Notes: generated by a model from the sequence alone, not told the origin. Positions 25,866 to 33,027 are shown, counted from the first letter of the stretch. The stretch is DNA of 33,027 bases from Polynucleobacter sp. (GCA_030696845.1 JAUYRJ010000053.1:1-33027), one strand, 5' to 3'. Numbers and translations are program-made.

Positions 25866-27338
25866 TCAGAATGTGGAGAGCGGTAATTTGAAGCAAAAAC
25901 GGGCGCCTCCATCAGGGATATCCTCGTGCCAAATAGAGCCACCATGCCTGCCGACAATATGCTGACATAGCCATAAGCCAAGCCCCATACCCGTTTTTTT
26001 GCCGCTATTAATGATGGTAAATAAATCACCTTGAATCGCCTTAGCCACACCCACCCCATTATCCGATATGCAAATTTTTACGCCATCCACCCCCCTCTCG
26101 CCCTCAATCGTAATTTTTTTATCGGCGCGATTAGAGGTATCGAGTGACTGAATGGCGTTATTAAGCAAATTGAGCGTCACTTGCTGAATCTCGGTTTTGC
26201 GCACTGGGGCTTTTAATTCAGGGGGCATATCAATCAGAAGCGCAATATTTTTAGCCTTGAGCTCGGGCTTCACAATCACCAAAATAGATTCGGTGAGTGC
26301 AGTGAGATTCGTGCATTCGGCCTCAAGCTTCTCATCGGTAAAAATAGAACGCAAAGACCGCACGATATCCGTTGCTCGATTGTTATCTGCCTGCAGAGCA
26401 TCAAACAATTCTTTTTGCAATTGCGAATTTAATTCTCCCTTCTCCAGTTTCATCTTCAAAAACTGGATATTTAAGTTAGATGCGCCTAGAGGTTGATTTA
26501 ATTCATGCGCAATCGAGGCGGATAGCGCGCCCGTCGTAGCCGTTTTATTAGAACGGATCAGAGAGCCAATCAGAGACTCGCGCTCCTCCAGCAAGCTTTT
26601 GATCTCCTCATTCTCTTTTACCGTATTCTGTAATTCAACTTTTTTCTCACCCAGTTGCATCATGGCATGGCGTTCCGCCATCAATAGTCGATCGTAAAAA
26701 TAATTATTGATAAATACAAATAAAATTAAATAGCTACCTGAAAGCGTTAGCCTTACAAATAAAGCTGAAGAGCTCTCTTCAAATAGGTAATTCACGGCAT
26801 CGTATTTGGGGTCGGTTGAGGTTAAAACCCGAAATACTATTAACACGAGCAAAAAATACAGCAGGTACTCAATAAATCGCAAATGGATCGATGCATCAAT
26901 TTTTCTGGCTTGGCGCACCTCCCAAATTTGCCAGATGGTGATGGCAAACAAGGTGAATGCAACCGTGAGAAGTCGGTACAGATACGGCGACTTGATTGCC
27001 AGTAGCGTTCCCAGAAAAAGCATGGAGCCTAGAGCCAATCCAAAAGAGCCATAAACCACCCTCTTGGTCAGTGGCTTAGTCAGCGCCCGGAATAAAAATC
27101 CTGCAGTAATCAGCGCAAACGTTAAGAGGGAGCTACCAAAGAATAAAAATAGCGGCAGACCTGATGAGCCGATTGTGTAGCCTAGACTAGAGAGCACAAT
27201 CAAGGTCATTGCAATAATCCAATAGACTTTAATGTCCGATCGAATTTTTTGATTCTTGAAATCAATATACGAATTTAGCGCTATGCCAAATGCAAATACT
27301 GCAAACATCAAATAAAAGATTTGATTAATATTGACCAT
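25866..27338 (-). CDS. Orphan sensor histidine kinase, seven-TM input domain
   Basis: A 490-residue membrane histidine kinase. Seven hydrophobic helices are visible in residues 5-212 (about 5-25, 37-55, 62-84, 97-115, 122-140, 155-172, 195-212), resembling a 7TM sensor. A coiled-coil linker (215-265) follows. The dimerisation/phosphoacceptor domain has His278 in ASIAHELNQPLGASNLNIQF, and the ATPase domain shows the N box NLLNNAIQSL, the G1 box ISDNGVGV and the G2 box GMGLGLWLCQ. The HELNQPL pattern is that of the DctB/NtrB-like HisKA subgroup. No response regulator lies nearby, so its partner is elsewhere. The gene is clearly AT-richer than its neighbours, which hints at transfer. CCGGAAT precedes ATG 27338. 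Confidence 0.92.
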   Translation of the reverse strand: MVNINQIFYLMFAVFAFGIALNSYIDFKNQKIRSDIKVYWIIAMTLIVLSSLGYTIGSSGLPLFLFFGSSLLTFALITAGFLFRALTKPLTKRVVYGSFGLALGSMLFLGTLLAIKSPYLYRLLTVAFTLFAITIWQIWEVRQARKIDASIHLRFIEYLLYFLLVLIVFRVLTSTDPKYDAVNYLFEESSSALFVRLTLSGSYLILFVFINNYFYDRLLMAERHAMMQLGEKKVELQNTVKENEEIKSLLEERESLIGSLIRSNKTATTGALSASIAHELNQPLGASNLNIQFLKMKLEKGELNSQLQKELFDALQADNNRATDIVRSLRSIFTDEKLEAECTNLTALTESILVIVKPELKAKNIALLIDMPPELKAPVRKTEIQQVTLNLLNNAIQSLDTSNRADKKITIEGERGVDGVKICISDNGVGVAKAIQGDLFTIINSGKKTGMGLGLWLCQHIVGRHGGSIWHEDIPDGGARFCFKLPLSTF

Positions 27339-27514
27339 GAATTCCGGATGCGATACCTAAGGACTGATGACCCCATCCTAACATTTCAAACGCCGATTAC
27401 CGAAATAAGTCATACATTAAGAGAGGAATTCCACTCCATCAGGCGCAAGAAAGTCTTTGCATTCCAGTGTTTTCGATGTTTAATAAACCATATTCAATAA
27501 ACAGGAAATTCAAA

Positions 27515-27820
27515 ATGAAACGCCATTTAACAATTGCCTTGCTTGCTACCTGCTTAACCGCCAGCCCTTCATTCGTGTTGGCTCAAGGCGCCAGTCAATA
27601 CGCGCCAGGGCAGCAAAAAGCCGATGGGCAATCGGCCAAGCAATACGCGCCAGGGCAGCAAAAAGAAAAAGGTAAAGGCAAAAACAAAGGCAATTCCGAC
27701 GACTCCGCCAAAGACTTTGCTCCAGGTCAAGGCACCAAAGATGGCGATCGTCCCATGAAAGATCGCATGCAAGACAGGTCTAAAGGTGGAGACAGTAAAC
27801 CCAACAAAGGAAAAAACTAA
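27515..27820 (+). CDS. Small secreted protein with YAPGQ repeats
   Basis: A 101-residue protein with a signal peptide (MKRHLTIALLATCLTASPSF, then VLAQ cleavage), followed by a low-complexity mature part carrying three copies of a (Q/D)(Y/F)APGQ repeat: SQYAPGQQK, KQYAPGQQKEKGKGK and KDFAPGQGTKDGD. The mature sequence is very rich in Lys, Gly, Asp and Gln and looks unstructured. AGGA precedes ATG 27515; an in-frame ATG at 27467 is rejected because it lies before the signal peptide and lacks a ribosome-binding site. The first two repeats are identical at the DNA level over 25 bp. No family or function is recognised. It converges on the next gene, with 4 bp between stops. Confidence 0.72.
   Translation: MKRHLTIALLATCLTASPSFVLAQGASQYAPGQQKADGQSAKQYAPGQQKEKGKGKNKGNSDDSAKDFAPGQGTKDGDRPMKDRMQDRSKGGDSKPNKGKN
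27596..27665 (+). repeat. 25-bp exact direct repeat inside the YAPGQ gene
   Basis: Two identical 25-bp copies (27596-27620 and 27641-27665) lie 45 bp apart, an exact 15-codon period, each encoding QYAPGQQK. Identity at the third codon positions suggests a recent duplication. Confidence 0.9.
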
Positions 27821-27824
27821 GGCA

Positions 27825-28169
27825 TTATTGCGGTCGATCCGAATCACTCAAGGGATAAGCATCGGCCACATAGGCCGGCCCCTTCATGAGCTTCACGATC
27901 AACGCACCTAAACCCAGCGCAAATAGCATGGTTACGTAAAACACTAAACCTGAAATAACCAGAATATCCATGATGGCAATCGCCTCTTGCCATTGCTTCA
28001 AAGATCCAGCATGGGGCAAAACACGAATCAGAATGGATGGCGCAACAATAGCGCCAGAACCCAAGAAAAAAAATTCCGGAATGCGGCGTAAAATAACTCG
28101 CTCTAATCCAGGCGGACTGACCTGAAAGCCGTCTAATGTTCTGAGCAAAGGATTTTCTTTTTGTGCCAT
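27825..28169 (-). CDS. Two-TM conserved hypothetical membrane protein
   Basis: A 114-residue protein of the inner membrane. An N-terminal amphipathic region (LLRTLDGFQVSPPGLERVIL, RRIPEFF) precedes two hydrophobic helices, roughly FFFLGSGAIVAPSILIRVL and AIMDILVISGLVFYVTMLFA/LGLGALIVKLMK; the short C-terminal tail is GPAYVADAYPLSDSDRPQ. Similar proteins occur in related Burkholderiaceae as far as I recall, without known function. The start at 28169 has only a weak GTGAAG ribosome-binding site and lies just downstream of a 22-bp palindrome, so the gene may be regulated. Confidence 0.72.
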   Translation of the reverse strand: MAQKENPLLRTLDGFQVSPPGLERVILRRIPEFFFLGSGAIVAPSILIRVLPHAGSLKQWQEAIAIMDILVISGLVFYVTMLFALGLGALIVKLMKGPAYVADAYPLSDSDRPQ

Positions 28170-28181
28170 TGCTTCACACTA

Positions 28182-28203
28182 ATACAAATACGCTTATTTG
28201 TAT
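28182..28203. promoter_or_regulatory. 22-bp palindrome, probable operator
   Basis: ATACAAATA (28182-28190) and TATTTGTAT (28195-28203) are perfect 9-bp arms around CGCT. On the minus strand the site begins just 12 nt before the ATG at 28169 and overlaps the -10-like TATTAG, so a bound protein would block transcription of the two-TM gene. It lies in the 162-bp gap between two divergent genes. Confidence 0.5.
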
Positions 28204-28331
28204 AGAAAGACTACCAAACGGAGCATCCATTTAAACAACGATTTCATGGGTAGGTGCAACAATTAGCCCCTCGTCTCAATCGTTTTAGAAAATAGCTTTA
28301 ATTTTTAGTGGGGGCGATTACACTACGAGGC

Positions 28332-29210
28332 ATGCTCAATCGTCGTTTTCTAGCCCTTCTTTGCTGCTGCGCGCCATCTTTGGCGTGGGCGATCGATTTG
28401 CAGCCTAACGATATAGTCGCGCCTCCTCCGGACATCACGGCCGCTCAAGTCGCCTTTATCCATACGGAACGGAGCGATTTCTACATCAACGGCAATAAAG
28501 CCGCCAACAACGCCCGTATTCCAGGCAATGCGAGTGTTAGCTCGGATCTAACCTTGCTGCGCTTAACCCGCTCCTATACGCTTGGACAGCTTCCCGCTGT
28601 TTCCTTTATTCAAACAACGGCAGGCAACATTCGACCCTCCGGATCAATTGGGAGCTTTGGCTCAGCCGAAGGTATGGGCGACTTGAGTTTGGCGACTGCC
28701 ATTTGGCCTTACGCCAACCATATATCGCGCACGTATTTAGGCGTAGCAGGGTATGTCTTTTTACCAACGGGTAGCTACTCCAATCAACGTCTTTTTAATC
28801 TAGGCGAGAATCGCTATCGCACAGACTTGCAAATTGGTTTTCAAAAACCGATATACAGGAACCTCGACGGCATGATTGCTTTCGATACGATGTGGTTTGG
28901 CGCCAATAGTCAATTTTTAGGCAATAACCAGTTGACGCAAAAGCCGCTCTACAGCACCCAGCTGGGGCCCAGCTACCGGATCAACCCGATTTTCACTGTT
29001 GCGGCCTCGTATTTGTATGTGGCTGGAGGCGAAACCAGTATCAATGGCGTTTCACAAAACAACATGGCTCAAACTCAGCGTTACTTACTCAGCGCCGTTG
29101 CGCAAACTACCGTGGGCAAATTTACCTTGCAGTACGGCAATGATTTGCAGGTCACCAACGGATTTGCGGAAAGCAGGCGCTTGATACTGCGTTACGCCAA
29201 GGCTTTTTAA
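28332..29210 (+). CDS. Outer-membrane MetA-type transporter family protein
   Basis: A 292-residue exported beta-barrel-like protein of the family often labelled 'transporter, phenol degradation MetA-type'. The signal peptide MLNRRFLALLCCCAPSLAWA is followed by a barrel-like mature part with alternating strands: LTLLRLTRSYTLGQLPAVSF, GDLSLATAIWPYA, TYLGVAGYVFLPTGSYSNQ (the conserved family stretch), YRTDLQIGFQKPI, PSYRINPIFTVAASYLY, and a C-terminal LILRYAKAF ending in aromatic Phe as outer-membrane proteins do. ATG 28332 is used because a GAGG ribosome-binding site precedes it; a GTG 8 codons upstream is rejected. The substrate is unknown. It converges on the split bactofilin gene. Confidence 0.85.
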   Translation: MLNRRFLALLCCCAPSLAWAIDLQPNDIVAPPPDITAAQVAFIHTERSDFYINGNKAANNARIPGNASVSSDLTLLRLTRSYTLGQLPAVSFIQTTAGNIRPSGSIGSFGSAEGMGDLSLATAIWPYANHISRTYLGVAGYVFLPTGSYSNQRLFNLGENRYRTDLQIGFQKPIYRNLDGMIAFDTMWFGANSQFLGNNQLTQKPLYSTQLGPSYRINPIFTVAASYLYVAGGETSINGVSQNNMAQTQRYLLSAVAQTTVGKFTLQYGNDLQVTNGFAESRRLILRYAKAF

Positions 29211-29219
29211 CCGATCGAT

Positions 29220-29672
29220 TTATTCCTGGACCTTTTTCCAGTCGCCATTAAAAACAAAAACGGCATTAGGATCGGTATAGCCTGAAGGTTTTTCGCCGGT
29301 TCGCGAAATCATTAAGCCATTTAAGCTTGCACCCTGCTGAATGACTAGGTGTCCGTATGTTACATCGCCATTGACGACTGCACTCTCATGTAATTCCACG
29401 GTCTAATTGGCGTAAATATTGCCCTCAACCTGCCCTGCAATCAGAATGCGGTGCGCATGAATATCACCCTCGACGACGCCATTTTTCCCCAAGGCAACAC
29501 TAATATCCGAACTTTTGGCGGACTCAATATCGCCCACCACGGTGCCATCAATTCGGATTCCGGCATTCAACACCAGTCTTCCATGAATTTTGGTGCTTTC
29601 ACCAATCACCGTATCAAAAAATTCAAGCGGCGAGGGGGTTTCGGGTTTTGATTTATCTCTTTTGGACAGCAT
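29220..29672 (-). pseudogene. Bactofilin gene split by an in-frame TAG
   Basis: A bactofilin (polymer-forming cytoskeletal protein made of a right-handed beta-helix) begins at 29672 (MLSKRDKSKPETPSPLEFFD). The first 89 codons include IGESTKIHGRLVLNAGIRID and GDIHAHRILIAGQVEGNIYA, then TAG at 29403-29405. The same frame continues without another stop for 60 codons (TVELHESAVVNGDVTYGHLV, then IQQGASLNGLMIS), ending in TAA at 29220-29222. The second part is plainly the rest of the bactofilin domain, so a single nonsense mutation, a sequencing error or stop read-through explains the split. The shortened 89-residue product alone would lack part of the beta-helix. No ribosome-binding site is evident at the start. 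Confidence 0.8.
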
Positions 29673-29869
29673 GGGGGCAGGTATTAGATTTATTAATTGT
29701 TAAACTTTTAACAATTTAATATGTCAATAATACCAAATTAGCTGTAAAGCTAATAACTACATTAAATTCCAATATAAGTTGTTGTTTATATTGATTAATT
29801 CAGAATTCCATCGCAATAAATTACTGTAACTCGATTGAGCCTTGCAAGGTCCATGCTGTGGGCAAATAG

Positions 29870-29895
29870 AAAGAGCCCCTATTTGGGGCCCTTTT
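29870..29895 (-). terminator. Intrinsic terminator near the island edge
   Basis: GCCCC/GGGGC with a 5-nt loop, extended by G-C and A-T pairs around one mismatch (arms 29870-29879 and 29885-29895), gives a bidirectional hairpin with T-runs on both sides. On the minus strand it would follow a tRNA-like 3' end at 29904, as expected of a tRNA terminator. Confidence 0.6.
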
Positions 29896-29903
29896 ATCGA
29901 ATC

Positions 29904-29917
29904 TGGCGGAAGCTGTG
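29904..29917 (-). other. Possible tRNA 3'-end remnant (att site)
   Basis: On the minus strand this reads as a tRNA acceptor end, ...GCTTCC-G-CCA, with discriminator G as in serine tRNAs. It is immediately upstream of a terminator in tRNA orientation, but no T-arm or anticodon arm follows, so only the end of a gene is present. Such fragments are left by site-specific integration into tRNA genes, and an integrase lies 170 bp away. The match is short, so the call is tentative. Confidence 0.35.
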
Positions 29918-29973
29918 TCAGTTTTTTACCCCTCCAATGAACTCTACCATCACCCTGTAAGGCTTTATCTATA

Positions 29974-29993
29974 AGGGTTAAACTGTTAACCCT
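29974..29993. repeat. 8-bp inverted repeat upstream of integrase
   Basis: AGGGTTAA-ACTG-TTAACCCT is a perfect dyad with a 4-bp centre in the gap between the split bactofilin and the integrase. It has no T-run on either side, so a protein-binding site is more likely than a terminator. Together with the terminator, the remnant and the repeats below it accounts for what I see in 29673-30083; the remainder (29673-29869) is AT-rich with no recognised gene. Confidence 0.55.
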
Positions 29994-30033
29994 ACTCCAA
30001 GGTAACCCATTCAACTTCACTAAAATCTATGCA

Positions 30034-30071
30034 TTGATGGTGGGTAGAGAGGTGGGTACAAAAAGTGGGCG
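30034..30071 (+). promoter_or_regulatory. Integrase promoter overlaid by three GGTGGGTA repeats
   Basis: A sigma-70-like promoter, TTGATG (30034-30039), 17 nt, TACAAA (30057-30062), precedes the integrase ATG by 21 nt. Three direct repeats, GGTGGGTA (30039-30046), GGTGGGTA (30051-30058) and AGTGGGCG (30064-30071), are spaced 12 and 13 bp apart and overlie both promoter elements and the ribosome-binding site. They look like integrase arm-type sites and would allow the integrase to repress its own gene. Confidence 0.55.
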
Positions 30072-30083
30072 GAGAGTTTTTTT

Positions 30084-31334
30084 ATGAGTAGAAAGGTCAG
30101 CTTTACAGCACGAGGATTAAGCTCGGTCACAACACCGGGATATCACCGAGATCCTGAATCTAAATGCCTTTACATGCAAGTTGTAAAAGGGGCTTATGGC
30201 CATTCTCGAAGCTGGATCTTTCGTTATACCAGCCCTACCCTCCAAAAACGAAGAGAAATGGGCCTGGGCGCCCTAGAAATCCACTCTTTAGCCGAGGCCA
30301 GAAGAACGGTGCTTGAACTAAGGAAAATGGTAATTGATGGGCTAGATCCGGCAGAAGAAAGGGCAAAGACCAAAAACTCTGCTATCCAAGCAATCAGTAA
30401 CAGCATCACTTTTTCTAAAGCTGCTGAGCTCTGCATTAAAGGAAAACGGGCCGAGTGGAAGAACACTAAGCATGCTGACCAGTGGGAAAGCACCATTAAG
30501 ACCTTTGTTATTCCTTTTATTGGGCATTTAAGAGTTGATCAAATTACCACTGCTCACATAGCTAAACTTCTAGAGCAAGAAATTAAAAAGAAGTCTGGGG
30601 AGATTGAGGGTCCCTTTTGGAATGTTCGCACTGAAACTGCAACCCGTGTACGCCAACGCATTGAAGTAATCCTAGACTGGTGCACCGCACATGAATACAT
30701 CAAGGGCGAGAATCCAGCTCGTCTAAAAGGCGCTCTAGCCCACCTATTACCCAAGGCAAATAAGATCCAGAAAAAAACCCACCATCCCGCCCTTCCATTT
30801 CAGCAAATTGGCGAATTTATTAAGGAATTAAGGACAAAAAGTGGGTTTTCAGTACTCGCATTGGAGTTTTTAATTCTGACAGCTACCCGAACCAGCGAGG
30901 TACTAAATGCGAGGTGGAGCGAATTTGATATGAAGACCAAGGTATGGACTATTCCTGCGGAAAGGATGAAGGCCGGTAAGGCGCATCGCGTTCCTTTGAG
31001 CACACGAGCAGTTGAGATCTACGAATACCTTGCTCAGCATCGCATTAATGACTTTCTCTTTCCAAGCATTCACCATAAGAAAGAAAGTATGTCGAATATG
31101 TCTCTGATAGCCATCATGAAAAGAATGCCAGCGTATTCCCAATACGTTCCTCACGGATTTAGGTCTACCTTTAGGGATTGGGCAGCAGAGACTACTGACT
31201 ATCCAAATGAGACGGTGGAGCTTGCTTTAGCTCATGCCATCAAGAATAAATCTGAGGCGGCCTATAGGAGGCAGGATCAATTAGAGAAGCGGTCTAAATT
31301 AATGGAGGAATGGGAAGAGTTTATTAATTATTAA
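30084..31334 (+). CDS. Tyrosine-type site-specific integrase
   Basis: A 416-residue integrase of the P4/island type. Residues 1 to about 95 form the DUF4102-like arm-binding domain (GYHRDPESKCLYMQVVKG, SWIFRYTSP, MGLGALEIHSLAEAR). The core-binding domain is about 110-225 and the catalytic domain about 235-395. All catalytic residues are present: R269 in TATRTSEVL, K297 or K299 in the AERMKAGKA hairpin, H357 and R360 in HGFRSTFRDW, H384 in ALAHAIKNKS and Y394 in EAAYRR. ATG 30084 has GGAGAG 7 nt upstream. The gene is AT-richer than the flanking core genes. Its complete catalytic set suggests an active enzyme. It converges on the unknown membrane protein gene. Confidence 0.93.
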   Translation: MSRKVSFTARGLSSVTTPGYHRDPESKCLYMQVVKGAYGHSRSWIFRYTSPTLQKRREMGLGALEIHSLAEARRTVLELRKMVIDGLDPAEERAKTKNSAIQAISNSITFSKAAELCIKGKRAEWKNTKHADQWESTIKTFVIPFIGHLRVDQITTAHIAKLLEQEIKKKSGEIEGPFWNVRTETATRVRQRIEVILDWCTAHEYIKGENPARLKGALAHLLPKANKIQKKTHHPALPFQQIGEFIKELRTKSGFSVLALEFLILTATRTSEVLNARWSEFDMKTKVWTIPAERMKAGKAHRVPLSTRAVEIYEYLAQHRINDFLFPSIHHKKESMSNMSLIAIMKRMPAYSQYVPHGFRSTFRDWAAETTDYPNETVELALAHAIKNKSEAAYRRQDQLEKRSKLMEEWEEFINY

Positions 31335-31410
31335 TCCACTAACGACTCTGAGCCGATATCAGCTACTTCAATTCATGCGCCCATAAGCTGACATTCAGAC
31401 TACCTAGTTG

Positions 31411-33027
31411 CTACACCGTCAGAGGAAGTAAGTCTAGAAAGACATAGTTCGGCTCTTTTCGTAGCCCTCCAGCCGGATAAGTTTTGACCAGCCGCCGGTT
31501 TTCAGAGTCGTAGGACATGCCGTCAACTAGACACGCTTCGGCAACCTCAAGATTTTCGGCTCTGAGCAATTCATAGTTCTTACGTGTCCAGGCAATCAAC
31601 GCGCGGTGGAGCGGCCTGTATTCCTTGTCGATTGACCGTCGATCGACCATCAGCCCCATTACATTTAAACAGAAGGCCAAGTACTTAGCACCTTTGAAGT
31701 TCGGAAAGCGCTCCAACTCTTTTATCTCGTTATAGATTAAGCGACGCACCTTATGTCTCACGTAGGCGCCAGCTTTCGACTTATCTGCAAACGATTCGAA
31801 GAGATCGGTCCAAACGGTATTGTGCTGGATGATCCAGCACGTACTGATCGGTGAGCGGACGCTGGCAGCGCAAAAGATCACGTGGAAAATAGATCTAGCA
31901 ACCATGTCATAGACAGAGAAACCGGGGCCAAATAGTTTGTGCGTACGAAGTTCGATGTGTGTCGGCACAGGCATCTTGCCCAGTATCTCGATCGAGTCCT
32001 TGAGGTAGTCGACCAATACTCTCAGCGTCGCATAAGGACCGGTGCGCCATTCTAGCGTTATAGAACCATCGAGCTGGTAAAGGTCACTTGCAGCGAATTC
32101 GAGTCTGGAGTGGAGGCGGGTCAGGACAGTCGTATCAGATGGAAACCCTGACGCAACATAGGATTTGAGAGCGATTCGGGCTGCCCGCAGGAAGGCGCCC
32201 CAAGTATCTGAGTTCCAATTGAAGCTCTCGCCGACGTCGGCGTCCAACGCAGTGCCGATCCCACTTAGCATGGCGTAGTCTCCAAAAATCGCCTGACTGA
32301 GCGGCTTATGGTGACCCAACAGGCCGACTTGATAGCCCTCGGTCTCGTGATACAGGAATGAGTCAGTATGCAGGAGGGCCTCGCTGACTATGTTACGCGT
32401 GAAAGTACCGATCGCAACATCGTACTTCTTTTGCAATGCAATCTCTCGAAAGAGTGCAAGCGCAATGACTGGGCTCTTCGCCACAGCGGCACGACAGAAC
32501 CGGCGATCAGCAATCAGTAACAGAAAATTGTTGGCGTAGGCTTCGACCTTCTTTAATGGCAGCTGCCTTACACCAACTGGCAGCCTCCAATCGGAATTCG
32601 TGGATGGCGCATACTTAATCAACTGGCTGGAGGAATGTGCGATCTCGTCGGAGATCACTGCCAGTTCGTCTGGTGATCCGCGTAAGATCGCCCGATAAAC
32701 GGCGCTGATGTATTTTTCCGCATTTAAGGGGCCGAATCGAGGTGGCCGAATGAATGCAAACCATGCCCAGACGAGGAATGTAAGCAAAAAAGTTAGTCCG
32801 AGCAAACCTTGCCAGAGTGCTGGGGTCAGCGGGCCACCTATCGGAACGAACCAACCTTGCGCCCGCCACAAGTCAGTCAGGAGAGTGAGAATCCCGATGA
32901 GGGTGACGCTAATGAACGCTATGCGCTGAATAGGCAGCGGCGCCGTTTCGATGCGGAACTGATATCGCGCATCTGCTATTGTCCAAGCAAGCACTAATAG
33001 GGCCATTGCCGCAAGGTATTCAGCAAA
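31411..33027 (-). CDS. Unrecognised three-TM protein, N-terminus outside window
   Basis: A reading frame open from the right edge to TAG-type stop at 31411, giving at least 538 residues; ATG 33006 is inside the first hydrophobic segment and seven upstream codons are also open, so the true start lies outside. Visible topology: three hydrophobic helices in the first ~105 residues (around YLAAMALLVLAWTI, IAFISVTLIGILTLLTDLW and LLGLTFLLTFLVWAWFAFI), then a large soluble region of about 430 residues. Distinctive segments are LHTDSFLYHETEGYQVGLLG with HHKPLSQAIFGDY, RIALKSYVASGFPSD, and ISTCWIIQHNTVWTDLFESF. No nucleotide-binding, protease or nuclease motif is recognised. Being next to an integrase, it is probably element cargo; a defence or signalling role is only a guess. 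Base composition is richer in GC than the integrase gene. Confidence 0.75.
   Translation of the reverse strand, partial: FAEYLAAMALLVLAWTIADARYQFRIETAPLPIQRIAFISVTLIGILTLLTDLWRAQGWFVPIGGPLTPALWQGLLGLTFLLTFLVWAWFAFIRPPRFGPLNAEKYISAVYRAILRGSPDELAVISDEIAHSSSQLIKYAPSTNSDWRLPVGVRQLPLKKVEAYANNFLLLIADRRFCRAAVAKSPVIALALFREIALQKKYDVAIGTFTRNIVSEALLHTDSFLYHETEGYQVGLLGHHKPLSQAIFGDYAMLSGIGTALDADVGESFNWNSDTWGAFLRAARIALKSYVASGFPSDTTVLTRLHSRLEFAASDLYQLDGSITLEWRTGPYATLRVLVDYLKDSIEILGKMPVPTHIELRTHKLFGPGFSVYDMVARSIFHVIFCAASVRSPISTCWIIQHNTVWTDLFESFADKSKAGAYVRHKVRRLIYNEIKELERFPNFKGAKYLAFCLNVMGLMVDRRSIDKEYRPLHRALIAWTRKNYELLRAENLEVAEACLVDGMSYDSENRRLVKTYPAGGLRKEPNYVFLDLLPLTV

Noticed and set aside
29757..30020. 87-codon frame on the minus strand between bactofilin and integrase
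   Set aside because: No ribosome-binding site or recognisable domain; it runs through the terminator, the tRNA-like remnant and the inverted repeat.

Overview
The window looks like the chromosome of a betaproteobacterium of the family Burkholderiaceae, most like Polynucleobacter. This is inferred from gene order and protein character: ilvB-ilvN-ilvC-psd-pssA-leuA, an ECF sigma factor with DUF3619/DUF3106/RDD partners, yicC-gmk-rpoZ-spoT back to back with rph-rdgB-hemW, moderate GC content and very tight packing. No database search was possible, so the genus is an inference.

Layout. (1) 1-6473, minus strand: the branched-chain amino-acid and phospholipid cluster ilvB, ilvN, ilvC, psd, pssA, leuA (leuA runs off the left edge). 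Between pssA and leuA lies a leucine-rich leader peptide followed by a strong intrinsic terminator, which together read as a transcription attenuator giving leuA its own leucine control. (2) 6671-8902, plus strand: an ECF sigma factor translationally coupled to a DUF3619 membrane protein, then a DUF3106 secreted protein and an RDD membrane protein. (3) 8911-15869, minus strand: a large FtsX-type permease, an SDR-fold protein lacking the usual catalytic Tyr/Lys, and a four-gene Mla/Pqi-like lipid transport operon (STAS-fused permease, ATPase, MCE protein, lipoprotein) whose genes all overlap. (4) 15890-16533: a tRNA-Arg(ACG) with its terminator, and greB read divergently from it across a perfect 10-bp palindrome. 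(5) 16530-23604: spoT, rpoZ, gmk and yicC (minus) diverging from rph, rdgB, hemW and a small lipoprotein (plus), the latter closed by a terminator.

(6) 23632-29672 is more accessory: a secreted alkyl sulfatase, an orphan seven-TM histidine kinase in an AT-rich stretch, a small secreted protein with YAPGQ repeats, a two-TM protein with a palindrome at its promoter, a MetA-type outer-membrane protein, and a bactofilin gene interrupted by one in-frame TAG codon. (7) 29870-33027 appears to be the edge of an integrated element: a terminator and a tRNA 3'-end-like remnant (possible att site), a tyrosine integrase whose probable promoter carries three phased GGTGGGTA-type repeats, and an unrecognised three-TM protein that runs off the right edge.

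Points most worth following: the leu attenuator, the split bactofilin, the integrase promoter/att region with its unknown cargo protein, and a recurring arrangement in which a -10-like hexamer lies exactly 6 nt before an ATG without a ribosome-binding site (leu leader, mlaE-like gene, greB), suggesting leaderless transcripts. All assignments come from reading the sequence and general family knowledge.
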